A stretch of DNA of 64,000 nucleotides from Selaginella moellendorffii. Taxonomy: Eukaryota; Streptophyta; Lycopodiopsida; Selaginellales; Selaginellaceae. The translations under genes and the position numbers were made by a program. Below the pieces are notes generated by a model that was not told where the DNA came from, ran no database searches, and was given only the letters and a program-made list of their open reading frames with translations. This document shows positions 1 through 11,015 of this stretch, in pieces. Location: the NCBI RefSeq assembly GCF_000143415.4, contig NW_003314275.1, forward strand, positions 1,437,999 to 1,501,998, written 5' to 3'. Numbering within the stretch: the first letter of the stretch is position 1; each line of letters opens with the position of its first letter.

Positions 1-84
1 CTGTTCGATCCAGACCAAGCCTTTTTCGGTAGAACAAGAAATCTCGAGGTGTCAGCTGCAAAGGCTCTACGAAACTTGGTATGT

Positions 85-1794
85 CTAAGTCGCTTTCGAT
101 TTCTCTCTAGGTACTTTTTCGCCGTAGAGGTTTGACAAAAGAACGTGTGATGTTGAATTCTCAGGGTCTCCATCGTACAAATGCGAAGCCGCCACTTTCG
201 CTCGCTGGAAATCTCGATGAGTTTTACACCCCGCGAGAAGAGCTCCCCAGGTGATCTCGTCAGGGACAAAGGGCATTTGGTTTATGAGCTCCTCGGCCCT
301 GTCAAGCTGCCCAGCTCTCGCGAGAAGATCCACCATGCAAGAGAAGTGTTCTATCCCGGGTCTAAGCAAGGGATCCTCGCTCATCAGCAAGAAGTAAGAC
401 CATCCTTGTTCCAATCGGCCTCCATGGCAACAGGCTATCAAAACTCCGAGGTATGAGATCTCGTTTGGTTTGCAGGAGTCCAGGAACATCAGCCCAAAAC
501 ACTCGATCGCTTCTTTGTCATGTCCAGATTGAGCGTTTGCTACGATCAAAGTCGTGAAAGTTATAGTGTTTCTCTCAGGAGATTGATAGAACATCTTTCT
601 TGCTTTGGCTGTAAGACCTTTGTGAGCATATGCTCCAATGATAATGTTGTAAGAGACAACGTTCCTCTTGGGCATATTCTCGAACGTAAGCCTCGCATCT
701 AGAAGATGCCCGTTCTGGGTATATGCCGTTAGTAGGCTTGTCCACGTTACAATGTCGTGAAGAGGCATCTTATCAAACGTTGCTTTAACCTCGTTTAGCT
801 GGGCGTGTTCACCAAGGATAAGAATCACTGCGGTACACGTGACAACATTATACTCGGGCATCTTTCCAAAGATGCTCATTACAGCCTCTAGATTCCCATC
901 CTCGGCATATGCCTGTAGAAGCGTATTCCACGCGACCAAAGTCTTCTCACGCATTCTATCAAATACCTCTTTCGCACCGCGTAGATTCCTGTTCACAGCG
1001 TAAGCTTGCAGCATCGCAGTCCAAGCTACCGTATTATGCTCCGGCATATTCGCAAACATTCTTCTTGCTACCACAAGATCCCCTTCTTGGGCATATGCCG
1101 AGAGCATAGCTGTCATAGATACCACGTCGTGCTCTGGAATCTTTTCTCGTAAATACTCAACCCCGGAGAACTCACCACTCTCGGAATATGCCTGCAGCAT
1201 CGTAGAGTACGTGACCACATTACGCTCGAGCATCTCGTCAAACATTCTCTTGACCACGTCCAGATACCCTTCCCGGGCATATGCCATAAGCAGGGTATTC
1301 CACGTCACGAGATTCCACTCGGGCATCCGGTCAAACACCGACTTGGCACCGGCGAGATTCCGATGCTGGGCATATGCCTGCACCATCGCCGTCCACGTCA
1401 CGATATTCCGGTCGGGCATCCGGTCAAAGATTCCTTTCGCCTCGTCTAGATTCCCGCGGCGGCCGTACGCCGTGAGCATCAGCGTCCACAGCACGACATC
1501 CGGGCCGTCCATTCTGTCAAAGAGCTCCCGCGCTTGATCCAGATGCCCGTTCTGGGCAAATGCTGTCACCATGATGTTCCACGAGAAATAGTTTGGATCT
1601 TTGAGGTTATCAAAGATTTGCTTGGCGTGGAACACTTGCCCGCACCTTCCGTACATCTCGATCAAGAGATTCAAGAGCAGCGTGTTCTGGCCGTGCTGCC
1701 CTTTACGAATCGCTTCGTGTAGCTCGCGGCCCCGGGCGAGATTTCTAGATTCGCCACTGGATCGGACGAGCGAAGCTAGAGATTTCACGTCCAT
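85..1794 (-). CDS. PPR protein built of 31-residue S-type repeats (E-like end, may continue off the window)
   Basis: Single long exon, about 569 aa from the first real ATG at 1794; the same frame is open nine codons further upstream but without an ATG. After an N-terminal PPR pair (residues ~10-60) there are about eleven consecutive 31-residue units, each with a [VI][VT][TS]W...AYA...G.L..A...FD+MP pattern, then a longer L/S-like unit and the [14 protein letters not shown] and WGALLAGCK motifs that begin an E region. PPR proteins bind organellar RNA sequence-specifically. No transit peptide is obvious. The frame stops just after SNLYGEK, where an E motif normally continues. A possible GT donor there and a TTTGCAG acceptor near position 58 suggest a second exon beyond the left edge. 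The start lies about 100 bp downstream of the RUB1 stop on the same strand. Confidence 0.85.
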   Translation of the reverse strand: MDVKSLASLVRSSGESRNLARGRELHEAIRKGQHGQNTLLLNLLIEMYGRCGQVFHAKQIFDNLKDPNYFSWNIMVTAFAQNGHLDQARELFDRMDGPDVVLWTLMLTAYGRRGNLDEAKGIFDRMPDRNIVTWTAMVQAYAQHRNLAGAKSVFDRMPEWNLVTWNTLLMAYAREGYLDVVKRMFDEMLERNVVTYSTMLQAYSESGEFSGVEYLREKIPEHDVVSMTAMLSAYAQEGDLVVARRMFANMPEHNTVAWTAMLQAYAVNRNLRGAKEVFDRMREKTLVAWNTLLQAYAEDGNLEAVMSIFGKMPEYNVVTCTAVILILGEHAQLNEVKATFDKMPLHDIVTWTSLLTAYTQNGHLLDARLTFENMPKRNVVSYNIIIGAYAHKGLTAKARKMFYQSPERNTITFTTLIVANAQSGHDKEAIECFGLMFLDSCKPNEISYLGVLIACCHGGRLEQGWSYFLLMSEDPLLRPGIEHFSCMVDLLARAGQLDRAEELINQMPFVPDEITWGALLAGCKTHRDFQRAKVAASHLYDGDPENSTSHVLLSNLYGEKVPREKSKAT

Positions 1795-1894
1795 TCCATC
1801 AAGATGTTTAGAGAAAACCAAAAAATAGTTCGACTATTAAGGAGAACACTCCACGCATTTGTACTGCCCTGTACAAAAAGCCCAAGCTTGATCT

Positions 1895-2198
1895 TCATTG
1901 GAATCCCCCGGCGCCGCCGCGGAGCGCGAGAACGAGATGGAGCACGGATCCGCCCTCGATGTTGTAATCGCGCGCGGTCTTGTCGTCGTTCATCTGCTTC
2001 CCGGCAAAGATCAGCCTGCAAGAACAAAGAGTCATTCCATCTCTCCCAGAAGACACAAGAGATTTCTTTCGCTTGCCTCTGCTGGACGGGAGGAATCCCT
2101 TCCTTCTCCTCGACGCGCTCCTTGATGCGCTCGATCGTGTCATTGGGCTCGATGTCGATCTCGATTTCCTTGCCTGTGAGTGTCTTCACCTTGATCAT
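1895..2198 (-). CDS. RUB1: NEDD8/RUB1 ubiquitin-like modifier (single-domain gene, GC-AG intron)
   Basis: Exons (coding order) 2198-2077 and 2015-1895, 80 aa. It reads [18 protein letters not shown] at the N terminus and LVLALRGG at the end, followed by a five-residue AGGFQ tail to be cut off. The Ala before LRGG (Arg in ubiquitin) is the residue by which NEDD8/RUB is told from ubiquitin. RUB is conjugated to cullins to activate SCF-type E3 ligases. The 61-bp intron starts GCAAG and ends TTGCAG; only this join gives the invariant [13 protein letters not shown] sequence, so the donor is GC. The frame stays open upstream of MIKV to a second ATG at 2237 (13 extra residues, [13 protein letters not shown]). 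I chose 2198 by homology. There is no ubiquitin head, unlike Arabidopsis RUB1/2. Confidence 0.93.
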
Positions 2199-2470
2199 GG
2201 TGCCGCCCAGCAGCCGGAAGAAGCCATGCTTGCCCATCGGAGCTCCCCCCAGTCCAGGAGCCCTAACCCTAGGCCTTTAAAACTGTACGGAATTTTTTTA
2301 GGACTGCATGGGACACGTGGCATCCAACGGCTCAGATTGGTCAGATTAGGGTTTAGGGTTACGGAAGGTTACTTGTTCTTCTCTCTCTCTCTGTGTCTCT
2401 CTCGTTATCTGGCTGTTTGATCGATCGATCGATCGATTCGAGCGATTTGTGAGGACGCAGCGCTCAATCC
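2199..2470. promoter_or_regulatory. Bidirectional promoter between RUB1 and TPS
   Basis: The 272 bp between the two divergent start codons contain a CCCTAACCCTAGG telo-box at 2261-2273, a double TTAGGGTTTAGGGTT at 2346-2360, an ABRE/G-box-like ACACGTGG at 2313-2320, a CT-rich run near 2379-2404 and a (TCGA)n run near 2420-2437. Telo-boxes are typical of plant genes tied to translation and growth. Function here is inferred from position only. Confidence 0.55.
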
Positions 2471-5400
2471 ATGGTACATTTTATCACTGATCCAGCAGGG
2501 GAGGAAGAGGATAGCAAGAATTCAAACATGCAGGAAAGATCTAGTTTAAAAATGTATGGATCGGAGGAGGAGGAGGACGATCCAGTGGCATCCCAGGCAG
2601 GGCCGCTGCTCGGCGAGGAGGGATACCACGATCACAGCGTTTCTTCGTCCAAGCTCGGGTCTGGATCGCCGGTTTTCTCATCGCGGGTGGGGAGATTGCT
2701 CCGCGAGAGGCAGCTCCGGAGGGGCGAGAGCGGCGCCGGCGATATCGATGGGATTGGGGGCTCGGAGGGGATCATCAAGGACGAGCAGAGGCAAAGGCTG
2801 CTCGTCGTGGCGAATCGCTTGCCAGTGTCGGCTATCCGGCGTGGTGAGAATGCTTGGGCCTTGGAGCTCAGTGCTGGTGGGCTTGTTAGTGCGCTACTTG
2901 GTACGTGTTTTTTCCTCTTCGTTTTTCTTTTCTTCCCGGAGCTCTAGCTTGTTTTCTTTGATCTTGCATCTTTGATCCTCGCAGGAGTGAAGCAATTCGA
3001 AACGACGTGGATCGGCTGGGCTGGTGTCAATGTCCAGGACGACGTAGGAAAAGAATCTCTTTCGAGAGCTCTCGGGGAGGAGGTAAAAGCGTGATTTGTT
3101 CGAGTGCTCCTTTTGTTCTTGAGCTCATCGTTTGTGAATTTTTTGCCTTTTTCTTCCAGGGGTTTGTGCCGGTCTTTCTCGACGAACAGACTGTTGATCT
3201 CTACTACAATGGCTACTGTAACAACGTTCTCTGGCCGCTTTTCCATTACATTGGACTCACTCAGGACGATAGGCTGGCTGCGACTCGTGGTCTCGAGGCC
3301 CAGTTTAATGCGTACAAGCGCGCAAACTCGATTTTTGCGCAGGTTGTTCTCTCGCATTATCAGAAAGGGGACGTCGTCTGGTGTCACGACTACCATCTAA
3401 TGTTTCTGCCGAGGTTTCTCAAAGAAGCCAAGAGTGAGATGAAAGTTGGATGGTTCTTGCATACGCCGTTTCCGTCGTCGGAGATTTACAGGACTTTGCC
3501 GCAGCGGTCGGAGCTGTTGCAAGCCGTGTTGAAAGCCGATTTGATCGGGTATGTGTTTATGTTATCCAGGACTAGGGGTAGCTGATGGTTCTAGTTTTTT
3601 CGCAGGTTTCATACATATGACTATGCGAGACACTTTGTCAGTGCATGCACACGTATTTTGGGCTTGGAAGGGACGCCAGATGGTGTTGAAGATCAAGGAA
3701 AGCTCACTAGAGTCGCAGCTGTACGTATGAAGTTCGGCTTTTGGTCTTTGGTGTGTATTGAGCTGTAGTTTTGAGCAGTTTCCAATCGGGATTGATGCGG
3801 AGCGCTTTGTGAGGGCCTTGCATACGTCTACTGTTAGAAATCATATTCAGGAGCTCTCTAGGCGATTCTCGGGACGAAAGGTACGAGGCTTTGAATGGAT
3901 TGGCTTTGTGTTTCACACGTATTGTTTTGTCAGGTTATGCTGGGCGTTGATAGATTGGATATGATCAAAGGAATTCCGCAGAAGCTACTAGCGTTTGAAA
4001 AGTTTCTCGAGGACAATCCGATTTGGCACGACAAAGTCGTCATGGTTCAGATCGCGGTGCCTACTCGAACAGATGTTCATGAATGTAGAGCGGCTTTATC
4101 TCTCTTGTGCATTTTAACTTCGAAACTTTTGTAGATCAGAAGCTATCGAGCCAAGTTCACGAGATTGTTGGACGAATTAATGGTCGATTTGGAACCTTGA
4201 CAACAGTTCCCATCCATCACCTGGTAGACGAAGTAATTTTATTCTTATTTGGCTTTGTCAAGTTTCAAAATAGGACCGATCACTGGAGTTTTATGAGCTA
4301 TGTGCTCTGTATGCGATTACTGGTAAGCTTTAAAACTTCGTAAGTTTCTGGTTATACTTATGTCACTATTAGACGTGTTGCTGGTAACATCTCTGCGGGA
4401 CGGCATGAATCTTGTGAGCTACGAGTATGTCGCATGCCAGGACCAGAAGAAGGGTGTTCTTGTCTTGAGCGAGGTGCTGAATTAAATTTCTTCAGATTGG
4501 AGCTTTTAAGTGATTCATGCTTGTAGTTTGCAGGTGCAGCACAATCGCTGGGTGCTGGAGCGATACTTATCAATCCTTGGAACATTGTCGAGGCGGCTTG
4601 TGCCATAGCAGATGCGTTGAACATGAGCGAGACTGAACGGCAAGAAAGACACCGTCACAACTTCATCCATGTTACATCCCATACGGCTCAGCTCTGGGCA
4701 GACACATTTGTAAGGTAGACTCGTACTAGGTTCTTCGTATCTCAAACGCTCTCATTGCTTTCGTTCCAGTGAACTAAACGATACGGTTGTGGAGGCAGAG
4801 TTGCGCATTCTGCGTGTACCCCCACCACTGCCGGTCGAGAAAGCAATTAGCAGTTATGCTACGTCGAAGAACTGCTTGCTGATTCTAGTAAACTTGTTAT
4901 GGTTTTCCATCCTGTAATTGTGACTTACTTCCATGTTTTACTCTACTTCAGGGATTTAATGCGGCTCTCACTGCACAAGCAGACGCTCCTCGCCTTGATC
5001 GTGTTAGAGAAACTTTGCATCCTGCTTTGCATGAAACTCTTCGACATTTATGTGCGGATCCAAAGGCAACGGTTGTGATACTCAGTGGTAGCGAGCGCTC
5101 TCTTCTTGACGAGGTTACTTCTGATTGTTTCTCGAGAATTTCTGATTTCTGTCGGTAGAGTTTCAGGCTTTTGGCGATTTTAAGTTATGGCTTGCTGCGG
5201 AAAATGGCATGTTTCTCAGACACACGTCTGGTGACTGGATGACAACAATGCCCGAGCACCTCAATTTGGACTGGGTTGAGAGCGTGCAGGTACCATCAGA
5301 AGCTGGTTTTTTTTGTAGTACCGCAATGGTTTTAACAAGCGCTCCAACAGCTGGTGTTCGATTATTTCAGCGAGCGCACACCGAGATCATATGTCGAAGC

Positions 5401-6141
5401 TCGTCAAACTTCTCTAGTGTGGAACTTCAAGTATGCAGGTTGGTACCTTTTGTGTGTCTCTTAGCTGCTTATATTTTACTTTTCTTCTGCGCAGATCTTG
5501 AGTTTGGAAGGGTTCAAGCGTGGGATATGTTGCAGCACTTGTGGACAGGACCAATCTCAAATGCCGCCGTGGATGTCGTCCAAGGGAGCAAATCGGTGGA
5601 AGTTCGTCCTGTTGGAGTTTCGAAGGTAAGAAAACCATCGATATCCTTTTCTTTTTCCTCTCGTAACAGAGAAAATCCTACAGGGTGCCGCAATCGACCG
5701 CATTCTTGGAGAAGTTGTCCACAGCAAGAATATGAGCGTGCCAATAGACTACGTGATGTGCATTGGACATTTCCTCAGCAAGGTTTGCTACAATCAGCAA
5801 AGATACGATAAAAGTTTTGAGCGTCGTCTTTCCAGGACGAAGACATCTACACGTTTTTCGAGCCGGACTTGCCTTACCAGAGAGTGAATATAGAACCCAA
5901 AGCAGCGTCTCCCCCGAGATCCAAAGCAGCACCATCAACAACAAAAACAGCGCGCTCGCGGGATCATCCGATTGCTCCCCAGGAATCGTCAATGATCCAA
6001 GGTGCGTCGGTTCTGGATCTCAACGGGGAGAACTATTTCTCGTGCACTGTTGGAAGGCAGCGATCTCTCGCGAGATACTCTCTTACAGGCAGCGAAGAAG
6101 TTGTAGCGTTTCTTAGCTCTTTGGCGAAGCCAAGCAACTGA
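2471..6141 (+). CDS. TPS1: Class I trehalose-6-phosphate synthase
   Basis: Seventeen exons: 2471-2900, 2985-3082, 3160-3548, 3606-3720, 3779-3880, 3934-4084, 4135-4223, 4274-4322, 4373-4473, 4527-4714, 4770-4887, 4952-5113, 5161-5289, 5351-5438, 5495-5625, 5684-5782, 5836-6141; 914 aa, close to Arabidopsis TPS1. It makes trehalose-6-phosphate from UDP-glucose and glucose-6-phosphate. The GT20 domain begins at [10 protein letters not shown] (residues 111-120) and includes [44 protein letters not shown] and the [11 protein letters not shown] loop. The C-terminal phosphatase-like domain has LGFNAALT where an active TPP would have DxDGT, so it should be inactive, as in class I enzymes. The acidic, Ser-rich N-terminal ~100 residues match the regulatory extension of TPS1. 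All introns are GT-AG. Every join restores frame and family motifs. Confidence 0.95.
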
Positions 6142-6237
6142 TAAACCTTGAATCTACGCCGTCGGAGTGGCTAACATCCGACGGCTGTGAACAAGCTTAC
6201 TTGGATAGTAAATGTGACATATTCTAATTTCTAGCTC

Positions 6238-6248
6238 TAGGGTTTTTG
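6238..6248 (+). promoter_or_regulatory. Telo-box-like motif upstream of the TRAPPC10 start
   Basis: The sequence TAGGGTTTTT lies about 10 bp before the ATG at 6255. The whole gap between the TPS stop and this ATG is only 113 bp, so TPS termination and this promoter must overlap or adjoin. Confidence 0.35.
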
Positions 6249-6254
6249 CGCTCC

Positions 6255-9200
6255 ATGGCCGCGTCTACCTGGCTCACCAAGTTCCAGAGCTTCAAGATCT
6301 CCTCCGAGAGCTTGATCATCGCAAGTAAGTCGCATTTTCCATCCCTCAGATCTGATAATACGCTCCCGCCAGTCGATGATGTGAGCGATTTGTGGCCGCT
6401 CGTCAAGGATTCCTTCGAGGCTCGTACTCCGCTCAAGAAGACGCTGCTCAACAACAAGGCTCGCAATCCCGTCGTCGTGGAGAAGCTGCCGGTGGAATTT
6501 GTGCTCACTACAGATCCGCGCCTTCGGTCTCGATTTCCGTTGGAGCAATCGCCCTTTCTCTTCCGGCTCCCCTACGCGACCATTGTTTTGGTGACATGCG
6601 AGGTACTGTAGCTCCATTTCTTTCTAGAGTTTTTCTCCTTTTGTGTTGTTTCCTTTCTAGTTGCTACAAAGCAATGTGGGTGGCTTGCGCAGGACATTGA
6701 CGATTACAAGGCCATTTTGAAGCCGCGAATCAAAAGCATGGTACAAAACGATGAGCGAGAATGGTTTATCGTTTTTGTATCCAAGGCCAATCCCAATGAT
6801 CCGACCGGGAAGCAGGCGAAGCGCATCTATAGCAAGCTGGAAGTTGATTTCAGCAGCAAGAGACGCGAAAGGTTTTTCTTTTTTATTTTTCTTTTGCTCG
6901 TGTTATTTCTATGAGCTGTGAGAACTTATGCCAGACGAGTTTTTGTAGATGTTGCAAGCTGGATTTAAGTGCCTCGGACGCAGCCTCGTGGGAGGAAATT
7001 GATGCTCGCACTAGCGAATGCATCCGCAATACGCTAGAGCGTCGGGTACAGTCTTATGATGAGGTCAAGCGGCTAAACGAAAATCGTTCGATGCCGGGAT
7101 GGAGCTTCTCCAACCTTTTCACCGTTATGGTATGCTTTCCTTTCGGATTTATGGCTCTTGCCAACGTTCAAATCTATTCCAATGCAGGAGGGTCTGGCCT
7201 TTATGTTTGAGCTTGCATATCTCTTTGAGGACGCTCTTCGAGAATATGATGATATTGAGCAAATATATCTGGAAATAGGTGAGGTAGTGTTTCAAGCTGC
7301 ATTTTGTATGTCCATATGCTAGACCATGGCCTGCTAAAGCAATTCATTTCTGATTTGCAGTAACTGGTCATGGCAGTTAATATTCCTTCCTCGAAGATGA
7401 GGGACTTTGGCGGAATGGACCCTGGGGACGACCGTGCAGCACTTCTCGAAGTGTCACGGAAGCAAGTCACACAGTTTACTGTCGACGATTATTTCCGTGA
7501 ATTTGACTTCCGCCAGTACCTTTTTGCACGTCAGGCTTCGGTAGTTTTTCTAACCATTACTGTTGTTCCTTGCTAAAGATTAGTCTCTGCAGTTGCTGTT
7601 CAAGTTAAACCGTACAATTGATGTTGCTGGAAGAGGATTGTATTTCATTTACTCGTTCTCAAAAATTTTATCTATGCACGAGGTAATCTTTCTCCTTCTC
7701 TCTTGGAAATGATGGGATGTTTAATACAGCTTGTATTAAACAGAAAAACCTGCCATTTTGTATGCGGGAAATATGGGTAGTTTCAGCCTGCCTGTCACTA
7801 ATAAAAGCGACAGTGGAATGTTTTACTCCTCGATCAGTGACGCCAGACGCTGAAAAGGAATTCTATCGCCTTCAAGCAGACTTGAACTCGCTTGCTAGAA
7901 CAAAGGTAACATTTAAATGGTTTTGCGATGGCTTTTTTGGTAACCTTGAAGTTTAGTTGATGAGGCTATCCGAGATTCTTGGATACGGACCACTACATTC
8001 AACTTCGCCGCGCAGAAGTTTGTATTCAAGTGGTAGCCCCGCAAGCCCATCGGCAGCCGCTGCTGAGAAGCCAAAGAAACTAGATGACGCACATACTGAT
8101 GCAGTGGCTGAAATACTAAAAATTGTCACCCACGAAGGCCTCAAAAAAGCATTATCATCACCTGAGGGATATGAGGTATGAATAATGTTTCCTTACCTGT
8201 ACTCTGTTTTAAAGTGACACGCAGGCAATGTATCTTGAACTTACACGAGCAGCAGCTGACAACTACCATCGCTCTCGCAAAAGGCATGGTGTTGTCCTGG
8301 ATGGTGAAGTAGCGGCATTACACCTTCGGACAGGGAATTTTGATTCTGCGGCGAAACTATACGAGAAAGTTTGTGCTCTCTATTCCGGTGAGAGATGGCA
8401 TGCTTTGGTAGCTGAGGTCCTCCCACGTCTTGCCGAATGCCAGAAACAACTGGGCGACCTTGGGGGATATCTTTCTTCCTGCATAAAGCTCCTGTCACTG
8501 GATCGCGGATTGGTACCTGTTGAGCAAAGGAAGGCCCTTCAGTCCGAAGTTGTGAGACTCGCACACAGTGGACTGAAAGTTCCTCTTCCCGTGGACGTGT
8601 CAGCTTTGATCACGTTCTGCGGACAACCTGGACCACCATTGGAGCTCTTTGAAGGGGATCCAGGGACGCTGCCGGTTACAGTATGGAGTGGATTCACCGA
8701 CGAGATTTCACTCCAATCCCTGAGCATGACGCTGTCTGCAACTTTCAGTCTTGATGAAAGTTCCAAGGTTTGAAATGCGTCATTCATGTGGTATTCTGAT
8801 ATGTGTTTCTGCAGACCATCAAGAGTGCAGATGGCCCTGTTCTGTCACCAGGAAAGAATACTATTGTGATGGTGGTGCAACCTCAAAAACCAGGATCATA
8901 TGTTCTTGGAGCATTAACTGGACAACTTGGTCAAGTGGCGATACGTTCACATTCATGTTGCACCATCAGCGCCATTGGCTCGCTTGAAAATGATGACTAT
9001 TTGAGCTCGGAGAGGCCCGTAAGACCCGTACTCCAGGTATGGCTTTTAAAAACATGTACAGGATCAAATTAAATTCCTGTGTGTCCTTGACAGGTTTCGG
9101 TTCCTCGACCCCTTGTCGAAATGAAGCCAGAAACGTCACGTACAGAACCAGAATTGTCAGGTCTTACGGAGCCGTTTCGTCTCAGCACTCGGGTCGTCGC

Positions 9201-10122
9201 AAACGAAAATGCGGGAGTCTTTCTGCTGCAGGTATTCCTCCATATCCCGCGTTTCATTCACTTGACAAGTTCTGCAGGTTACTTTGCTATCCCAAGTTAA
9301 CGTCGGAGTTACAATCTTAGATGCCGCACTTAGCTTGCAAGGTGGCTTTCATCATGCCACTAGTAGCTCCGATCCGTTGTGGATGCTTCCGATCGCGATT
9401 TCTGGATATGCCGAATGCGCTCTCGTCTTCCTAATCAAATTAGACGACCACGAAAACGGCGGTGAGTAAAATCAATACTACTGCCATGCTCAAAACTTTT
9501 CTCTCAGATCTTCCCAATGGTGGTGGCTACGAAGAGGAACCAAGAGAAAGAAGCGCTCTGTCCGTTAGCTACAAGATATCTGGAAGCCAAGCATCCTCAA
9601 CCTCAGGGGAAGGCAAGATCGACGAGCAAGACGTCCTGACTTTCAAAGGCTTCTTCCAGCTACAAGTGCCGGTCTCGGACCATCAAGTAGCAGTCGGGAT
9701 GCTGCCACTACCAGGCCCGTGTCCACGAGTCGGCCAGCAAGTTATCCTCCAGTGGAGAATCGAGAGACTCAAGAAAGCGCAGTCGAGCGAGGTAAAGCTC
9801 AGCCATTTACCTTCTCTTTTCATTCATGGTTCTTTTGTAGATCGAGCAGCTTGCGTACGAAGTCAAGGCGAGCCCGGAGTCCTGGATGGTCGCGGGGAGG
9901 CGGAAAGGTTTTGTGTCACTGGCGATCCAATCCGGTACGAAGCTAGTCGTGTCGATTGCTTGCCTGCCTTTGGTTGCCGGGCATGTCCGCCCCCCATTGC
10001 TGGAACTTTGCGGGATTGATCACTCGCAAGTCAGCCATTGTCAGCCAGCTTCTCATCTCGTGTACATTCTGCCGCCTTCACCCTGTTATGCGTTTTGCCT
10101 CGAGGAGAAGCCACAGTCTTGA
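6255..10122 (+). CDS. TRS130: TRAPPC10/TRS130-like subunit of the TRAPPII tethering complex
   Basis: Fifteen exons: 6255-6324, 6373-6602, 6693-6871, 6949-7129, 7188-7278, 7377-7540, 7593-7682, 7744-7905, 7957-8175, 8225-8767, 8815-9036, 9094-9231, 9278-9461, 9508-9791, 9841-10122; 1012 aa. TRAPPII activates Rab GTPases at the Golgi/TGN and, in plants, at the cell plate. Diagnostic stretches recalled from plant TRS130 are DDVSDLWP, VFVSKANP, KLEVDFSSKRRER, FREFDFRQYLFA, NYHRSRKRHGVVLDGE, EKVCALY, LITFCGQPGPPLEL, QKPGSYVLGALTGQ, ESWMVAGRRKG and LPLVAGHVRPP near the end. It is roughly 250 residues shorter than flowering-plant TRS130. The missing part lies mainly between exons 9 and 10 and around exon 12, where intron sizes leave no room for hidden exons. 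Confidence 0.9.
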
Positions 10123-10323
10123 ATGAAAAGCTTGCAACGATTTCATCGTTGTGCTTGTTTAGTTTCATTGCAACTCTAGAAATACAAATGTAAACAGATG
10201 CTCTGTGAGGTACTCTTTCGTGAAGCTTGTCAAATCCCATCCTTTGTTTGCGGGACAGGGGATTTGGGCAAATTCACGTAGGTACACAGAGGTTATGTTA
10301 ACTAATGAGTGGTCAGTAGAACC
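10123..10323. other. Convergent 3' intergenic spacer
   Basis: The 201 bp separate the stop codons of TRAPPC10 (+) and a MADS gene (-). I see nothing beyond UTR-like sequence. Confidence 0.5.
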
Positions 10324-10797
10324 CTAAAAGTTGAAGAAGCCGTTGACTTCCTCCTCGCTGTTGACGTAGTCAATGGGAGCCTTTTGACTAGGGCATGACG
10401 ACTGCTCTTGACTGATTTCCTCGAGGAAATTCTCCAAGTCCGGCAGGGAGTCGTCTATCACCGATATGTCAAACCCGGAAAAGTCAAAGCCCTCGTCATC
10501 ATCTGCAGTGCCGTCATCGTCATGCTCGCCACCCTCTTGCTCTTCCTCGTCACCCTCTTGCCCTTCCTCGCCACCTTCTTGCTCGTTGTCGCAGCTACCA
10601 TAGCCATAGTCGCAGGTACCGTCAAACACGTAGACGTAGACGGCGCCCAAGAACGTAGCCCGTATTCTCACCCGCGTGCGCGTGAGGACATTGAGCTCGT
10701 ATGACTTCTTCAGCAAATTGTCCATTTTCTTTTTGAAGGCGTGCCGCCGCTTGGAGAGATTGATGATAAACGCCAGCTTGAGCTTCTGTCTCCCCAT
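10324..10797 (-). CDS. Type I (M-type) MADS-box protein
   Basis: Intronless, 157 aa, ATG at 10797. The N-terminal ~60 residues are a diverged MADS domain: MGRQKLKLAFI, then NLSKRRHAFKKKMDNLLKKSYEL, and a hydrophobic strand region near AVYVYVFDG. There is no K domain, which together with the single exon marks a type I protein. Residues ~65-105 are a long Glu/Asp/Gly run and the rest is acidic, compatible with an activation region. It should act as a nuclear DNA-binding dimer. The usual VLCGVKVALIVFS segment is replaced by VLTRTRVRI, so DNA-contact geometry may differ. Confidence 0.8.
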   Translation of the reverse strand: MGRQKLKLAFIINLSKRRHAFKKKMDNLLKKSYELNVLTRTRVRIRATFLGAVYVYVFDGTCDYGYGSCDNEQEGGEEGQEGDEEEQEGGEHDDDGTADDDEGFDFSGFDISVIDDSLPDLENFLEEISQEQSSCPSQKAPIDYVNSEEEVNGFFNF

Positions 10798-11015
10798 TTA
10801 ATCTCTCCCAAAGTATGGGAGCCTCTGGACCAAAGTTTTATATGCAATCTTTTTGGATAGGATTTCCTTTAACCTTAACAGCCACGTGGACGCTTATCTA
10901 ATTTTAGACGTTTTAGGGTTTTCTAATTCAACTTAAATAACAATTAGCTATGGTTAATGTATTTTACAGTGCTCTGTTTTTAGGGTTCCTCCAATTTTAG
11001 GGTTTGTGTGCTCCC
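10798..11015. promoter_or_regulatory. Divergent promoter region with a palindromic G-box
   Basis: The gap between the MADS gene (-) and TRM11 (+) contains the perfect G-box palindrome CCACGTGG at 10882-10889 and three AGGGTT(T/C) motifs, near 10914, 10982 and 10999, the last about 10 bp before the TRM11 ATG. The sequence is AT-rich near 10900-10970. Confidence 0.5.

Noticed and set aside
1895-2237. Ubiquitin-RUB fusion gene
   Set aside because: Only one ubiquitin-like domain is present; upstream there are 13 residues and then the promoter with telo-boxes.
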